64,000 nucleotides of DNA from an uncultured Mesonia sp. (GTDB lineage Bacteria > Bacteroidota > Bacteroidia > Flavobacteriales > Flavobacteriaceae), in the NCBI GenBank assembly GCA_947494545.1, contig CANLVH010000008.1:95533-159532 (forward strand). The letters run 5' to 3'. Below are positions 17,016 to 26,471 of the stretch, piece by piece. Made by a program: the position numbers and the translations under genes. The notes below the pieces were generated by a model that saw nothing but the letters and a program-made list of their open reading frames with translations, had not been told where the DNA came from and did no database searches. Every line of letters begins with the position of its first letter. The first letter of the stretch is position 1.

Positions 17016-18464
17016 TTAAACGTCGTATTCAATACAAACATTTTTAGCTTCCGTAAAGAAATCTAGCGCTTCAAAACCACCTTCGCGACCAACGCCGCTA
17101 TCTTTTACGCCGCCAAAAGGGGTTCTTAAATCGCGGTTTAGCCACGTGTTTACCCAAACAATTCCGGCTTCTAGATTGTTACTCAAACGCATAGCGCGAT
17201 GAATGTTTGAAGTCCAAACCGTGGCAGACAAACCATAACGTACATCGTTTGCCATTTCTAAAACGTTGGTTTCGTTACTAAATGGCATAATTGTTACCAC
17301 CGGGCCAAAAATTTCTTCTTGGTTGAGCTTACATTGATTAGAATTTACTTCAATAATCGTAGGTTCAAAATAATAGCCGTTCTCGTGACCGGCAACTTTT
17401 ACGCGATTCCCGCCGCAAAGTATTTTAGCGTTTTGGTTTGGGGCTTCTTTTACAAAACCTTCAATTTTTTCTAAATGTTCTTTCGAAACTATCGCGCCAA
17501 GATCCATATCGGCATCTTTAGGATCGCCTACTTTTAGGTTTTTTACTTTTTCTACAAAGTCCTTTTTGAAATTTTCATAGATGCTTTTTTCTACGAAAAT
17601 TCTGCTTCCGCAAAGGCAAATTTGTCCTTGGTTGGCAAAGGAAGATTTTACGGTGGTTGCTAGCATTTTATCGTAATCACAATCCGCGAAGATGAGATTC
17701 GGGTTTTTCCCACCCATTTCCAACGAAAGTTTTTTAAATAACGGCGCGGCGGTTTGCGCAATTTGCTGTCCGGTTTTGGTACCGCCGGTAAAGGAAATTG
17801 CTTTTATTTGCGAATGTTCTGTAATGGCTTGCCCAACGTCTTTTCCTAAACCATGAACAATATTTAAAACACCATCCGGTAAACCTGCTTCTTTACAAAC
17901 TTTAGAAAGTAAATAGGCCGTCATTGGCGTGATTTCGCTGGGTTTTGCAACAACACAATTGCCAGCCGCCAAGGCCGGGGCAATTTTCCAAGTAAATAAA
18001 TACAAGGGTAAATTCCAAGGCGAAATACATCCTACTACACCAAGCGGTTTGCGAAGTGTAAAGTTTAAGGTTTGCTTGCCAACGCTCTCATGGGCTTTAC
18101 TTGAATATTGTGTGATGGCGTTGGCATAAAATTTAAAATTACTTATTGCCCGCGGTATGTCTACGCTTAATGCTAAAGATAAAAGTTTGCCGTTGTCTTT
18201 AGATTCTGCTTGTGCAAATTCTACTAGCTGATTGGTAATGCCGTCTGCTATTTTTAAAAGCATCTCACTACGCTGCTCAAAAGTAGTGGTAGACCAAGCA
18301 GGAAAAGCGGCCTGTGCTGCCAATACGGCTTCTTCTACATCTTCTGTCGTGCTGGCAGGTATTTTTCCGTAAACTTCTCCCACAGACGGACTGTAATTAT
18401 CTAACCATTTGTCTGCTTTTGGGTTTACAAATTTCCCGTTGATGTAGTTTTGAATCGTAGTCAT
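17016..18464 (-). CDS. Aldehyde dehydrogenase, probably 2-aminomuconate 6-semialdehyde dehydrogenase
   Basis: A 482 aa NAD-dependent aldehyde dehydrogenase. Seen: the cofactor-fold segment GCISPWNLPLYLFTWKIAPAL, the ISFTGGTKTGQQIA loop, the general base in LEMGGKNPN, and the catalytic Cys in GQICLCGSR. The family (ALDH8-like) oxidises 2-aminomuconate or 2-hydroxymuconate semialdehyde. The assignment rests on context: the operon also encodes kynurenine 3-monooxygenase, kynureninase, a RidA-type deaminase and a 4-oxalocrotonate decarboxylase-like enzyme, the set that degrades 3-hydroxyanthranilate through 2-aminomuconate. Last gene of that operon, 22 nt after the RidA gene. Confidence 0.82.
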   Translation of the reverse strand: MTTIQNYINGKFVNPKADKWLDNYSPSVGEVYGKIPASTTEDVEEAVLAAQAAFPAWSTTTFEQRSEMLLKIADGITNQLVEFAQAESKDNGKLLSLALSVDIPRAISNFKFYANAITQYSSKAHESVGKQTLNFTLRKPLGVVGCISPWNLPLYLFTWKIAPALAAGNCVVAKPSEITPMTAYLLSKVCKEAGLPDGVLNIVHGLGKDVGQAITEHSQIKAISFTGGTKTGQQIAQTAAPLFKKLSLEMGGKNPNLIFADCDYDKMLATTVKSSFANQGQICLCGSRIFVEKSIYENFKKDFVEKVKNLKVGDPKDADMDLGAIVSKEHLEKIEGFVKEAPNQNAKILCGGNRVKVAGHENGYYFEPTIIEVNSNQCKLNQEEIFGPVVTIMPFSNETNVLEMANDVRYGLSATVWTSNIHRAMRLSNNLEAGIVWVNTWLNRDLRTPFGGVKDSGVGREGGFEALDFFTEAKNVCIEYDV

Positions 18465-18486
18465 AATGGGGCAATTTTAAAATAAA

Positions 18487-18915
18487 TTAATGTCCGGCGT
18501 AAGCTTGTTTTTTATACGCCATAACTTTTATTTCTACCAAAAGGTGTGGATGTGGTAATTGGTGTACGGCAACCGTGGTGCGGGTTGGACCGGTTTCCGG
18601 ATTGAAATACTCGCCATAGGTTTCGTTATAGCCTTTAAAATCGTTCATATTTACCAAAAAACTGGTAACATCTACCACGTCTTTAAGACTGGCGCCTTCT
18701 TCTTTTAAAATGCTATTTATGTTTTCTAAAACGGCTGCAGTTTGTTTTTTTATATCTAAACTGGTCGTACCAAATTCGTCTACCTCAACCCCTGCAAAAG
18801 TATTATCTGCTTTACGCGAACTGGTTCCGGAAACGAAAATAAAATCGCCTACTCGTTTTATATGCGGATATTTACCTCTTGGTTTTGCTTTTCCTTTTAT
18901 TACTTTTCCTTCCAT
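18487..18915 (-). CDS. RidA-family protein, probable 2-aminomuconate deaminase
   Basis: A 142 aa YjgF/RidA-fold protein. The sequence [23 protein letters not shown] and the C-terminal [27 protein letters not shown], with the conserved Arg that binds the imine carboxylate, fit the aminomuconate deaminase branch (AmnD/NbaF) rather than housekeeping RidA. It would convert 2-aminomuconate to 4-oxalocrotonate and ammonia, between the dehydrogenase and decarboxylase steps whose genes flank it. It lies 10 nt downstream of the decarboxylase-like gene. Confidence 0.82.
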   Translation of the reverse strand: MEGKVIKGKAKPRGKYPHIKRVGDFIFVSGTSSRKADNTFAGVEVDEFGTTSLDIKKQTAAVLENINSILKEEGASLKDVVDVTSFLVNMNDFKGYNETYGEYFNPETGPTRTTVAVHQLPHPHLLVEIKVMAYKKQAYAGH

Positions 18916-18925
18916 AGTCTATTTC

Positions 18926-19693
18926 TTATTTAGCTTTTGTTTTAAAACCTACTTTTCCTAATTTTTCTACCTCTGCTTCAATTTTTTGATCGTAATCTAA
19001 ATAAACGGCAGCGGTTGCTGCGCCGGCCATAACTATTTGTCCGGCCTCGATTTTTGTACCGGCTTTAGAGGCCAAACGGGTAAGCTCGACTACAGATTGC
19101 AACGGATTGGATAAAATAGCAGCTGTTTTTCCTTCTTCTACCACTTCGTTATTTACTTTTAACGAAATATCTAAATCAGCAATATCTTCTTTTACAGCTT
19201 GCCAGTTGCCAATAACATAGCCGGTAGAAGAGCAGTTATCTGCTACCACATCTTCTAAAGAGAATTTGAAGTTTTCGTAACGAGAATCGATTATCTCTAC
19301 GGCCGGGGCCATTCTATCTACATAGTTGATAATTTCTTTTAACCCGATAGATTCGGTAATATCTTTTGAAATTCTAAAAGCAATTTCCGGTTCTGCTCGT
19401 GGATGTATCCAGCGTTTTAAATCTACTTCTTCATCGGCTTGTAAAAGCATAGTATCGGTCAAAACGCCCCAGATTAAATCATGTACGCCCATTTGCTCCA
19501 TCTTGGCGCGACTGGTAAAACCCAGTTTAAAACCGGTTACTTTCTCGCCTCTATCTAAACGTCTGTTAATAGAGAGTTGCTGGATTTCGTATGCGGCATC
19601 TAAAGAGATTTTGTGCTCTGCCGCCATTTGCTTTATGGGTTTGGCGTCTTTTGCTGCTTGATCTAAAAGTTGCGCTATTTCTTGCTTGGTCAT
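18926..19693 (-). CDS. 4-oxalocrotonate decarboxylase / 2-keto-4-pentenoate hydratase family enzyme
   Basis: A 255 aa member of the fumarylacetoacetate hydrolase-like fold group that includes 4-oxalocrotonate decarboxylase and 2-oxopent-4-enoate hydratase. The metal-binding residues fall in IHPRAEPEIAFRI (Glu-x-Glu) and APAVEIIDSRYENFKFSLEDVVADNCSSTGYV. Decarboxylase is favoured because a deaminase producing 4-oxalocrotonate is next door, but sequence alone does not separate the two activities. It lies 27 nt after kmo in the same operon. A hydratase and aldolase for the last steps are not in the window. Confidence 0.78.
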   Translation of the reverse strand: MTKQEIAQLLDQAAKDAKPIKQMAAEHKISLDAAYEIQQLSINRRLDRGEKVTGFKLGFTSRAKMEQMGVHDLIWGVLTDTMLLQADEEVDLKRWIHPRAEPEIAFRISKDITESIGLKEIINYVDRMAPAVEIIDSRYENFKFSLEDVVADNCSSTGYVIGNWQAVKEDIADLDISLKVNNEVVEEGKTAAILSNPLQSVVELTRLASKAGTKIEAGQIVMAGAATAAVYLDYDQKIEAEVEKLGKVGFKTKAK

Positions 19694-19720
19694 AGGTTCT
19701 GTTTTTAATAGAAATTCTAC

Positions 19721-21118
19721 CTAAAGTTGTTTTACAACTGCGGTATCTTGTAATAAGTTTTTTGTTTTGGTTTTTACTAAATTAAGTTTTTCCTGCAAAC
19801 TAAGTTTGTTGTCTAGATTTTTTGCAGACAATAACTTTAAAATAGCTTTGTCTTGCGCTCGTCCTATTTTTAAGGCTTCGGCATAACCAATATCTTCCCT
19901 AAAGGTTACCAGACGGTATTTGGAAGCGTATTGCTCCGGATAGTTCTGCTCAAAAGCGGTTTCTAATTTTCGTTTTTCTTGAAAAATTGGCGCCGCGGTA
20001 TGGGCTTTCATTTCCTCAAAGTTATCAATGGCCAAATCTGCAATGGCATCGGTATCTTTTTTTCTTGCTTTTTCGTATGCTTTAAAAATCTTTTCCCAAG
20101 TAGAATAATTCTTGTCTAAAATTTCATCTAAAACCGCAACATCTTCAAAAGAAGCGTTCATACCTTGTCCGTAAAAAGGAACGATAGCGTGTGCGGCATC
20201 GCCCATTAAAAGGGTTTTGCCGTTTTTTGTCCACGGCGAACATTTTACCGTACCTAAGGGACCAACCGGATTTTCTGCAAATTCTTCGGCTAGGTGCGGC
20301 ATCAATTTGTACGCATCGGGATATTGTTCCTTAAAATAAGCTTCAATTTCTTCTTTAGTGGAAAGATTTTCAAAATTATGTAAACCATTTTTATACGACA
20401 AAAATAAAGTTACCGTAAAACTGCCATCTAAATTAGGTAAGGCAATTAGCATATTTTCGCCACGAGGCCAAATGTGCAATGCATTTTTTTCTACCTGATA
20501 ACCACCATCTTTTGTGGGTTTAAAACTTAATTCTTTATAGCCGTGTTGTAAATAATCTTGCGAAAAGCTAAATAAAAAGTCTTTATCCTGCATCATACTT
20601 TGGCGCACTACAGAACCGGCACCGTCTGTCCCAATAATTATATCTGCACTAAGTTTTTGCTCTTCTTTGGTAGTAAAATCTTTAAAAGTAGCTTCTGGTT
20701 TGTCTAAATCTAAAGCAATGCATTCTTGGTTAAACCGAATATTTACATTAGACAATGCCTCGGCTTCGTCTAGTAAAAGTGCATTCAAATCTCCACGAGA
20801 AATCGAGTTGATATATTCTTCTTCTAAGCCGCTATAAGGCGATAAAAAGGTATTTTCGTTTTTATCGTGAATCATTCTCCCGTGCATTGGTATGCAAAGT
20901 TTCTGAATTTTTTCCTCCAAACCTGCCAACCGAAGTCCTCTAATACCCCGGTCTGATAATGCCAAATTGATAGACCTTCCCGCAGAAATATCTGTTTTCC
21001 GTAAATCCGGACGTTTTTCTACCAAACTAATTTCATAACCCCGTTGCGCCAAGCGCAAAGCTAAAAGCGAACCGCATAAACCGGCACCAACTATAAGTAT
21101 GTGTTCTTTTTGTGCCAT
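19721..21118 (-). CDS. kmo: Kynurenine 3-monooxygenase
   Basis: FAD- and NADPH-dependent hydroxylation of L-kynurenine to 3-hydroxykynurenine. The N-terminal HILIVGAGLCGSLLALRLAQ binds FAD; the DISAGRSINLALSDRGIRGL segment is specific to this enzyme; the second FAD motif LLMGDAAHAIVPFYGQGMNASFEDV follows at about residue 300. The 465 aa length agrees with bacterial Kmo. Its ATG overlaps the kynureninase stop codon by one base, so the two are translationally coupled. KynU comes first in the operon although it acts after Kmo. Confidence 0.93.
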   Translation of the reverse strand: MAQKEHILIVGAGLCGSLLALRLAQRGYEISLVEKRPDLRKTDISAGRSINLALSDRGIRGLRLAGLEEKIQKLCIPMHGRMIHDKNENTFLSPYSGLEEEYINSISRGDLNALLLDEAEALSNVNIRFNQECIALDLDKPEATFKDFTTKEEQKLSADIIIGTDGAGSVVRQSMMQDKDFLFSFSQDYLQHGYKELSFKPTKDGGYQVEKNALHIWPRGENMLIALPNLDGSFTVTLFLSYKNGLHNFENLSTKEEIEAYFKEQYPDAYKLMPHLAEEFAENPVGPLGTVKCSPWTKNGKTLLMGDAAHAIVPFYGQGMNASFEDVAVLDEILDKNYSTWEKIFKAYEKARKKDTDAIADLAIDNFEEMKAHTAAPIFQEKRKLETAFEQNYPEQYASKYRLVTFREDIGYAEALKIGRAQDKAILKLLSAKNLDNKLSLQEKLNLVKTKTKNLLQDTAVVKQL

Positions 21119-22392
21119 TATGCCAACAATTTTTTTAAGCGTTCTACCATTTCATAAACATCTTCAAACGAGTTGTAGAGTGGGGCAGGAGCCACTCTTA
21201 TAACATTGGGTTCTCGCCAGTCTGCTATTACGCCGGCTTCACCTAGTTGGTCATACAATTTTTTGTCGGCGCCTCTTACTTTAATAGAAAGTTGACAGCC
21301 GCGATTTGCTTTCTCTTTTGGAGTGATAATTTCTATCTTATCGTCACCTAAGTTTTCTACCAAACTTTCTAAATAACCGGTAAGTTTTTCTGCTTTTTTA
21401 CGGATATTTTCAAAACCGGCTTCTTCAAAAATTTCTAAAGAAGCGCGTATGGCAGCCATTGATAAAATGGGCGGATTGCTGAGTTGCCAGCCTTCTGCGC
21501 CAGGAATAGCATCAAACTCTTTTCGCATATTAAAACGCGTATCTTTATTGTGCCCCCACCATCCGGCAAAGCGTTTTAAGTTTGTATTATTGGCGTTCTT
21601 TTCGTGCACAAAACAACCACCAACACTTCCCGGTCCGCTGTTTAGATATTTGTAGGAACACCACACCGCAAAATCGACTTGATTTTTGTGTAAATCCGGT
21701 TGAATGTTCCCGGCGCCGTGCGCCAAGTCAAAGCCAACTATAGCATTGTGCGCGTGGCCGAGTTCGGTAATTTTTTTGATAGGATATTTTTGGCCGGTAT
21801 AATAATTTGTGTTTCCTAACATTAATAAGGCAACTTCGTCTTTATTATCTTTTAAAAGTTTTTCCAAATCTTCGTAGCGGCACAATTCTTCGCCCTGGCG
21901 TGGTGTCCACTCCAATAAAGCTTGATCGGCATCGAAACCGTGAAACTCTAATTGCGACTTTACCGCATATTTATCAGAAGGAAAAGCATCGCTTTCTATA
22001 ATAATTTTATAACGCGTAGAAGTAGGTTGGTAAAAAGAAACCATCATTAGGTGTAGATTAACCGTGAGGGTATTCATCATAACCACTTCAGAAGCTTTTG
22101 CGCCTACTATTTTCGCCATACTTTCAGATAGAAATTCGTGATAAGGTTTCCACGGATTTTGGGCATCTGTATGACCTTCTACCCCAAGATTGGCCCAATC
22201 TTCTAACTCTTGTTGTACATAGGTTTGGGCTAACTTAGGTTGCAAGCCCAGAGAGTTTCCGCAAAGGTAAATTTTAGGATTGCCGTTGGCATCTTTTGGA
22301 AGGTTAAATTCTGCCCTAAATTTTTGTAAAGGGTCTTTTTTATCTTGCTCTTTAGCATATTTTAAAGTAGCTATCTTGGAGGTATTTTGCAT
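21118..22392 (-). CDS. kynU: Kynureninase
   Basis: PLP enzyme cleaving 3-hydroxykynurenine to 3-hydroxyanthranilate and alanine. Seen: YLCGNSLGLQPK, the cofactor-binding DLAHGAGNIQPDLH, and WCSYKYLNSGPGSVGGCFVHE, in which the Lys is the expected PLP ligand. A frame open to 22425 would begin at a TTG that is itself the end of a TAAATTTG promoter box, so the ATG at 22392 (MQNTSKIATL) is the better start (424 aa). First gene of the operon. 3-Hydroxyanthranilate dioxygenase, ACMS decarboxylase and tryptophan dioxygenase genes are not nearby. Confidence 0.92.
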   Translation of the reverse strand: MQNTSKIATLKYAKEQDKKDPLQKFRAEFNLPKDANGNPKIYLCGNSLGLQPKLAQTYVQQELEDWANLGVEGHTDAQNPWKPYHEFLSESMAKIVGAKASEVVMMNTLTVNLHLMMVSFYQPTSTRYKIIIESDAFPSDKYAVKSQLEFHGFDADQALLEWTPRQGEELCRYEDLEKLLKDNKDEVALLMLGNTNYYTGQKYPIKKITELGHAHNAIVGFDLAHGAGNIQPDLHKNQVDFAVWCSYKYLNSGPGSVGGCFVHEKNANNTNLKRFAGWWGHNKDTRFNMRKEFDAIPGAEGWQLSNPPILSMAAIRASLEIFEEAGFENIRKKAEKLTGYLESLVENLGDDKIEIITPKEKANRGCQLSIKVRGADKKLYDQLGEAGVIADWREPNVIRVAPAPLYNSFEDVYEMVERLKKLLA

Positions 22393-22422
22393 TGTATTAT
22401 TCAAAAATATATCAGATTTCTC

Positions 22423-22430
22423 CAAATTTA
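22423..22430 (-). promoter_or_regulatory. -7 promoter box TAAATTTG of the kynurenine operon
   Basis: Perfect TAnnTTTG on the minus strand. It overlaps the TTG that would otherwise be an upstream start of kynU and places the transcript start near 22416, about 25 nt before the ATG. Confidence 0.5.
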
Positions 22431-22457
22431 GGAATAATAAATGACTTGTTTTAACGC

Positions 22458-23126
22458 TTACTCAATTTTTACATCGGTAAAATACAATCGGAAGTCTTTG
22501 TTTTGGTTTAGGTGATTTGTGGCAATTAAAATACCGCTTTGTTTGGTATAATCTTGCCAAGTAGTTTGCAGTTTAGGATTTTTACTTCCTTTAGGGAAAT
22601 ATTCCCATTCTTTAATTTTATAGTTATTATCTATATAGATTTTATAGTGATCTCCCGGCGTGTAACCAACTTCATTTCTATATTTAATCCAAATTTGGGT
22701 TAGCTTTTTACCAGAAATTGGTGCGGTCTGGTTTTTTTTTACTTCGTATTCAAAACCTTTGTCCCAAACCAATTGAAACGGAAATAACAACCAATATTTA
22801 TCGTTGATAAAATCTGCATCTATTTCGGGAAGTTCTGCAATTTTTTTTCGATTGTATTTTATAGTGGTATCGGCGGTGGTGTAAACTATTTTGCCGGTTT
22901 TAGGAGACCATTCCCAAGAGCGTTCAAAATGCGAACTATCTCGGTTTACATTAAAGGTATAGCGCAATTTGTCTACATCTTGCCATTGATTAATGCCATA
23001 GGCCGTGGCAATTTTTTCTAAAACAGTAGTATTTTCTTTAGTAGAAGAGTCTTTTGATTTTTGCTTGCAAGCGAAAAGAGAAAAGAGTGCAAAACAAATA
23101 AGTAGAAAGGAGAAAGCTTTTCTCAT
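22458..23126 (-). CDS. DUF6503-like lipoprotein
   Basis: A 222 aa predicted lipoprotein. The signal peptide MRKAFSFLLICFALFSLFACK ends in the lipobox LFAC, so the mature protein would start at that Cys; a longer frame upstream (to 23177) lacks a signal. The mature part resembles the DUF6503 proteins of Flavobacteriia: KLRYTFNVNR, RSWEWSPKTGKIVY, YWLLFPFQLVWDKG and YKIYIDNNYKIKEWEYFPKG, suggesting a beta-rich LolA-like clam fold. Function unknown. It is upstream of the kynurenine operon but carries its own spacing and is followed by a separate promoter. Confidence 0.75.
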   Translation of the reverse strand: MRKAFSFLLICFALFSLFACKQKSKDSSTKENTTVLEKIATAYGINQWQDVDKLRYTFNVNRDSSHFERSWEWSPKTGKIVYTTADTTIKYNRKKIAELPEIDADFINDKYWLLFPFQLVWDKGFEYEVKKNQTAPISGKKLTQIWIKYRNEVGYTPGDHYKIYIDNNYKIKEWEYFPKGSKNPKLQTTWQDYTKQSGILIATNHLNQNKDFRLYFTDVKIE

Positions 23127-23144
23127 GGTAATAAAAATAAAAAA

Positions 23145-23174
23145 GCTGTTTGGAAGCCTAAACTTCCAAACAGC
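23145..23174 (-). terminator. Terminator of the 57-aa lipoprotein gene
   Basis: A 12-bp perfect stem, GCTGTTTGGAAG (23145-23156) with CTTCCAAACAGC (23163-23174), loop CCTAAA, followed on the minus strand by a T-rich tract. It sits between the 57-aa lipoprotein and the DUF6503-like gene. Confidence 0.8.
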
Positions 23175-23189
23175 CAAGGTGGAAAAATT

Positions 23190-23363
23190 TTAATCTACAG
23201 CATCTTCCACATCATCTGCTGCGTCATCTATAGCGTCGCCGGTGTCTTCGGCAGCTTCTTCAATATTATCTCCAGCTTCTTCGGCAGCGGTTTGATCACG
23301 ACAACTTACAAAACTGGTTGCTAACAATCCTACGGTAAATAGGGATAAAAATAATTTCTTCAT
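23190..23363 (-). CDS. Small acidic lipoprotein (57 aa)
   Basis: ATG at 23363 gives MKKLFLSLFTVGLLATSFVSC, a lipoprotein signal ending at a Cys, followed by 36 residues made almost wholly of Asp, Glu, Ala and Gly in heptad-like repeats (EEAGDNIEEAAED and similar). It is bounded by the stem-loop terminator just downstream. Small Ala/Asp/Glu-rich lipoproteins of this kind are common in Flavobacteriaceae and may be stress related, but no function is known. Too short for many gene finders. Confidence 0.75.
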   Translation of the reverse strand: MKKLFLSLFTVGLLATSFVSCRDQTAAEEAGDNIEEAAEDTGDAIDDAADDVEDAVD

Positions 23364-23381
23364 GGTTATTTAATTTTAAAA

Positions 23382-23537
23382 TTATACGTTTCTTCCGGTT
23401 ATTAATTTGTAAATTACTAAGATAACAACAATAACTAACAAAATGTGGATGATACTTCCTAAATCCGGAAATGCAAAGTAACCCACAAGCCATCCAATTA
23501 TTAAAAGGACAACAATTAGCCAAATAAGATCTCTCAT
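23382..23537 (-). CDS. Small two-helix membrane protein (lmo0937-like)
   Basis: From the ATG at 23537 the product is 51 aa: MRDLIWLIVVLLIIGWLVGYFAF, a short GSIIH turn, then a second hydrophobic stretch LLVIVVILVIYKLI and a GRNV tail. This fits the lmo0937/DUF5670 group of tiny membrane proteins, often stress induced. A longer frame to 23591 is open but begins with a poor head. It lies 18 nt upstream of the small acidic lipoprotein, so both probably share a transcript ending at 23145. Confidence 0.75.
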   Translation of the reverse strand: MRDLIWLIVVLLIIGWLVGYFAFPDLGSIIHILLVIVVILVIYKLITGRNV

Positions 23538-23622
23538 AATAGGTTTTTTTTGAATTAGTGTGTGATAAATGTATGCTTTTAATAAACACACACATAAAAA
23601 TTTAACGCCTGTTTAACGCCAT

Positions 23623-25158
23623 TTAATAATTATTTGGGTTTTTGAGGATGTTTTGTGCGCGGTCTTGGTGTTTTTTTAAGGTCTCCGGCTGCATTTTATT
23701 GAGCAGGCTTAGCATCATACTCATACGTTGATTGTCTTTGAAAAACGCCTGTTTTTCGGCTAAAAAATTCCAGTATAAGGAATTCAACGGACAAGCATTT
23801 TCGCCGGTTTTCTCTTTTACATTATAAGTACATTCTTTACAGTAGTTGCTCATTTTATTGATATAGCTGCCGCTGGAAACATAAGGTTTGGTTGCTACAA
23901 TGCCACCATCTGCAAACTGGCTCATTCCTCTTGTGTTGGGCATTTCTACCCATTCTATCGCGTCTATATAGATACCCAAATACCAAGCTTCTACTTCATC
24001 TGGATGGGTTTGGGTAAGCAGCGCAAAATTGCCGGTTATCATTAAACGCTGAATGTGGTGCGCATATGCATTATCTAAACTTTGCGTGATGGCGTGCTGC
24101 AGACAATTCATCTTTGTTTTGCCGGTCCAATAAAAATCCGGTAATTTGTTTGGATTGGCCAATTTATTACTTCTGCGGTAACCCGGCATTTCTTTCCAGT
24201 AAATACCGCGCATATATTCTCGCCAACCCAAAATTTGACGTACAAAGCCTTCTATTTGAGAAATATTTATCGTTTCCGCATTAGCGTAATAAGCATCTAC
24301 CGCTTTCTCAATTACTTCTTGCGGAGATAACATTTTGGTGTTTAGGGCAAAAGACAATCGCGAGTGAAAAAGGTATTTTTCTTGGGTATGCAAAGCGTCT
24401 TGATAGTCGCCAAAATGTACCAACAAGTTTTTACAAAAATGCCGTAAAACTTTTAAAGAATCTTCCCGATTGGTGGGCCAATTAAAGTTTGTAGCTACTA
24501 TGTTACCTATACTTTGTATGTTTTGGTTTTCTATTTGTTTTAAAATGCTGGATACATCTTTACGGAAACCTTTTTCATGCGGAATCTCGGGTTGGCCTTT
24601 CCATTTTTTGCGATTGCTTTTATCAAAGTTCCATTTTCCGCCTTCGGGGTTTTTAGCGTTTTGCATCAAGATGTTGTGTTTTTTACGCATATCCCGATAA
24701 AAATATTCCATTACCATTTCTTTTTTACCTTTATAAAAATCTGCTAGGTCTTTACGGGAAGTATAAAAATGTTCAGTATCTACTGCCTTTGTTTTTATTT
24801 TAGTTTGCTTACAAAAGTTTTTTAACTGCTGGTCTAAGCGGTATTCGTCCGGTAATTGGTATTCAAAACATTCTATCTCATATTTATTTATAAGTTGCTG
24901 AATATTATCTACTAAATCCTGTTTGTTTTCTTTCGCATCAATTTCATAATAGATTACTTGATGTCCTTTTTCTTTGAGATGCGAATAAAATTCGCGCATA
25001 GCGGCAAAAAATCCAACAATTTTCTGAATGTGGTGCGTAGTATAATTGGTTTCTTGGCGCATTTCTGCCATAAAATACAAGGTGTCTTTATCTGTTCTTT
25101 TAAACCAAGAATGTTTATAATTAAGTTGGTCGCCTAGGATTAATCGTAACTTTTTCAT
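23623..25158 (-). CDS. Cryptochrome/photolyase-related protein, FeS bacterial (6-4) photolyase type
   Basis: A 511 aa deoxyribodipyrimidine photolyase-related protein. N-terminal KLRLILGDQLNYKHSWF and YFMAEMRQETNYTTHHIQKI are typical of the FeS-BCP class (PhrB-like), which repairs (6-4) photoproducts. The C-terminal segment has SQFADGGIVATKPYVSSG and Cys residues spaced NYCKECTYNVKEKTGENACPLN, plus one upstream in NCLQH, giving the four expected [4Fe-4S] ligands. The frame opens earlier, but the ATG at 25158, overlapping the Cry-DASH stop by 4 nt, gives the family N-terminus. Last gene of the light-linked operon. Confidence 0.88.
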   Translation of the reverse strand: MKKLRLILGDQLNYKHSWFKRTDKDTLYFMAEMRQETNYTTHHIQKIVGFFAAMREFYSHLKEKGHQVIYYEIDAKENKQDLVDNIQQLINKYEIECFEYQLPDEYRLDQQLKNFCKQTKIKTKAVDTEHFYTSRKDLADFYKGKKEMVMEYFYRDMRKKHNILMQNAKNPEGGKWNFDKSNRKKWKGQPEIPHEKGFRKDVSSILKQIENQNIQSIGNIVATNFNWPTNREDSLKVLRHFCKNLLVHFGDYQDALHTQEKYLFHSRLSFALNTKMLSPQEVIEKAVDAYYANAETINISQIEGFVRQILGWREYMRGIYWKEMPGYRRSNKLANPNKLPDFYWTGKTKMNCLQHAITQSLDNAYAHHIQRLMITGNFALLTQTHPDEVEAWYLGIYIDAIEWVEMPNTRGMSQFADGGIVATKPYVSSGSYINKMSNYCKECTYNVKEKTGENACPLNSLYWNFLAEKQAFFKDNQRMSMMLSLLNKMQPETLKKHQDRAQNILKNPNNY

Positions 25159-26471
25159 GAAAATAAAGAATCTTGCAGCCAAGTTTGTCGGTATTTGCCA
25201 GAAGCATCGTAGCGTTCTGCTTGACTTTTATTATTAAATTTTCTATCTCTTGGGTCGTTGCCAACGCCGCTGTTATACATCCAATTGCCCCAATTGCTAT
25301 GCACATCATAATCTATAAGCAAACTTTCAAAATAGGCCGCGCCTATGCGCCAATCTTGCAACAACTCTTTTGCCCAAAAGCTGTTTACATTTTGCCTGCC
25401 GCGATTGCTCATAAAACCGGTTGCGGCAATTTCTTTCATATTGGCATTTACAAAATCTTGTTTGGTTTGTCCGTTTATCCAACTTTCAAAAGCTTCTCTA
25501 TCGTTTTTCCACTTTAAGTTAGATTTTTTAATTCCTTGAAGTTTAAAAATAGCATTGCCGTGTTTTAAAGAAATGTATTTAAAATAATCACGCCAAAGCA
25601 ACTCGAAAATAAGCCAATAGGTGCTTTGGTTTTTTTCTATTTCTTTTTCATATTTTCTGACTTCCCAATAAACTTGCCGTGCAGAAATACTACCATTTGC
25701 CAACCAGGCCGAAAGTTTAGAACTGTAGTCGGTTCCTAATAAACCATTGCGCGTTTTTTTGTAATGGCTTAGGTTCTTGGTTTTCCAAAAATAACTTTCT
25801 AAACGTTGCCAAGCTGCATCTTCGCCGCCTTGAAACGGAAATGCACTACGCGGGTCTTTTTTAAAATACTCTAAACCCAGATCTTGTAGGCTGGGAATTT
25901 TGGAAGGTGCAGATAAGAGATTGGCGTCTCCTTTTTTCCGCGGAAGCGTAAAACATTTTCTTACAACGCTTTCTTTTTCTACCTTTTTTCTGAATTGCGT
26001 ATAAACCTCCGGAATATCTTTAAACCCGTAAGAAATATCTTTTGGATGGTATAAAAACTGATCAAAATACGAGTGGAAATTAGTACCGGGATTCTCTTGT
26101 TTTAGCTGTTTATAGATTGAAAATTCTTCTGACGTCCATTCTTTTTGTGAATAAATATCTGTAATATTATAATCTTGCAGCAACTTCGGTATTTGAATTT
26201 CCGGCTTTTCTTGAAACACCAATAAACTAATATTTAAGCGCATCTTTAAGTTTTTTTGCAGGTTTTGTATGCTTTCTATTAAAAATTTTGCGCGAAAACG
26301 TTCTGTTTTTTTAAAACCATAATTAGTTTCGGCATAATATCTAGGGTCAAAACAATATAAGGCAATTACATTATGGTGGTTTTCACTTGCGCGGAATAAA
26401 CTCTGCTGGTCGTTAATGCGTAAGTCATTTCTAAACCAAACTAAACCGGTAGATTTTTGTTTTTCTTGCAT
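25155..26471 (-). CDS. Cryptochrome DASH
   Basis: A 438 aa photolyase-fold protein. N-terminal [19 protein letters not shown] (antenna domain), the DASH-type [34 protein letters not shown], and the C-terminal FAD region [46 protein letters not shown]. The GVGNDPR motif is characteristic of Cry-DASH, which binds FAD and a folate-type antenna and repairs single-stranded cyclobutane dimers or acts as a light sensor. Its 5' end overlaps the DUF2256 gene by 31 nt and its 3' end overlaps the FeS photolyase by 4 nt. Confidence 0.9.
   Translation of the reverse strand: MQEKQKSTGLVWFRNDLRINDQQSLFRASENHHNVIALYCFDPRYYAETNYGFKKTERFRAKFLIESIQNLQKNLKMRLNISLLVFQEKPEIQIPKLLQDYNITDIYSQKEWTSEEFSIYKQLKQENPGTNFHSYFDQFLYHPKDISYGFKDIPEVYTQFRKKVEKESVVRKCFTLPRKKGDANLLSAPSKIPSLQDLGLEYFKKDPRSAFPFQGGEDAAWQRLESYFWKTKNLSHYKKTRNGLLGTDYSSKLSAWLANGSISARQVYWEVRKYEKEIEKNQSTYWLIFELLWRDYFKYISLKHGNAIFKLQGIKKSNLKWKNDREAFESWINGQTKQDFVNANMKEIAATGFMSNRGRQNVNSFWAKELLQDWRIGAAYFESLLIDYDVHSNWGNWMYNSGVGNDPRDRKFNNKSQAERYDASGKYRQTWLQDSLFS

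Noticed and set aside
23296..23595. 99-codon frame overlapping two small genes
   Set aside because: Different frame of the same strand, overlapping the 51-aa and 57-aa products that have clear membrane and lipoprotein signals.
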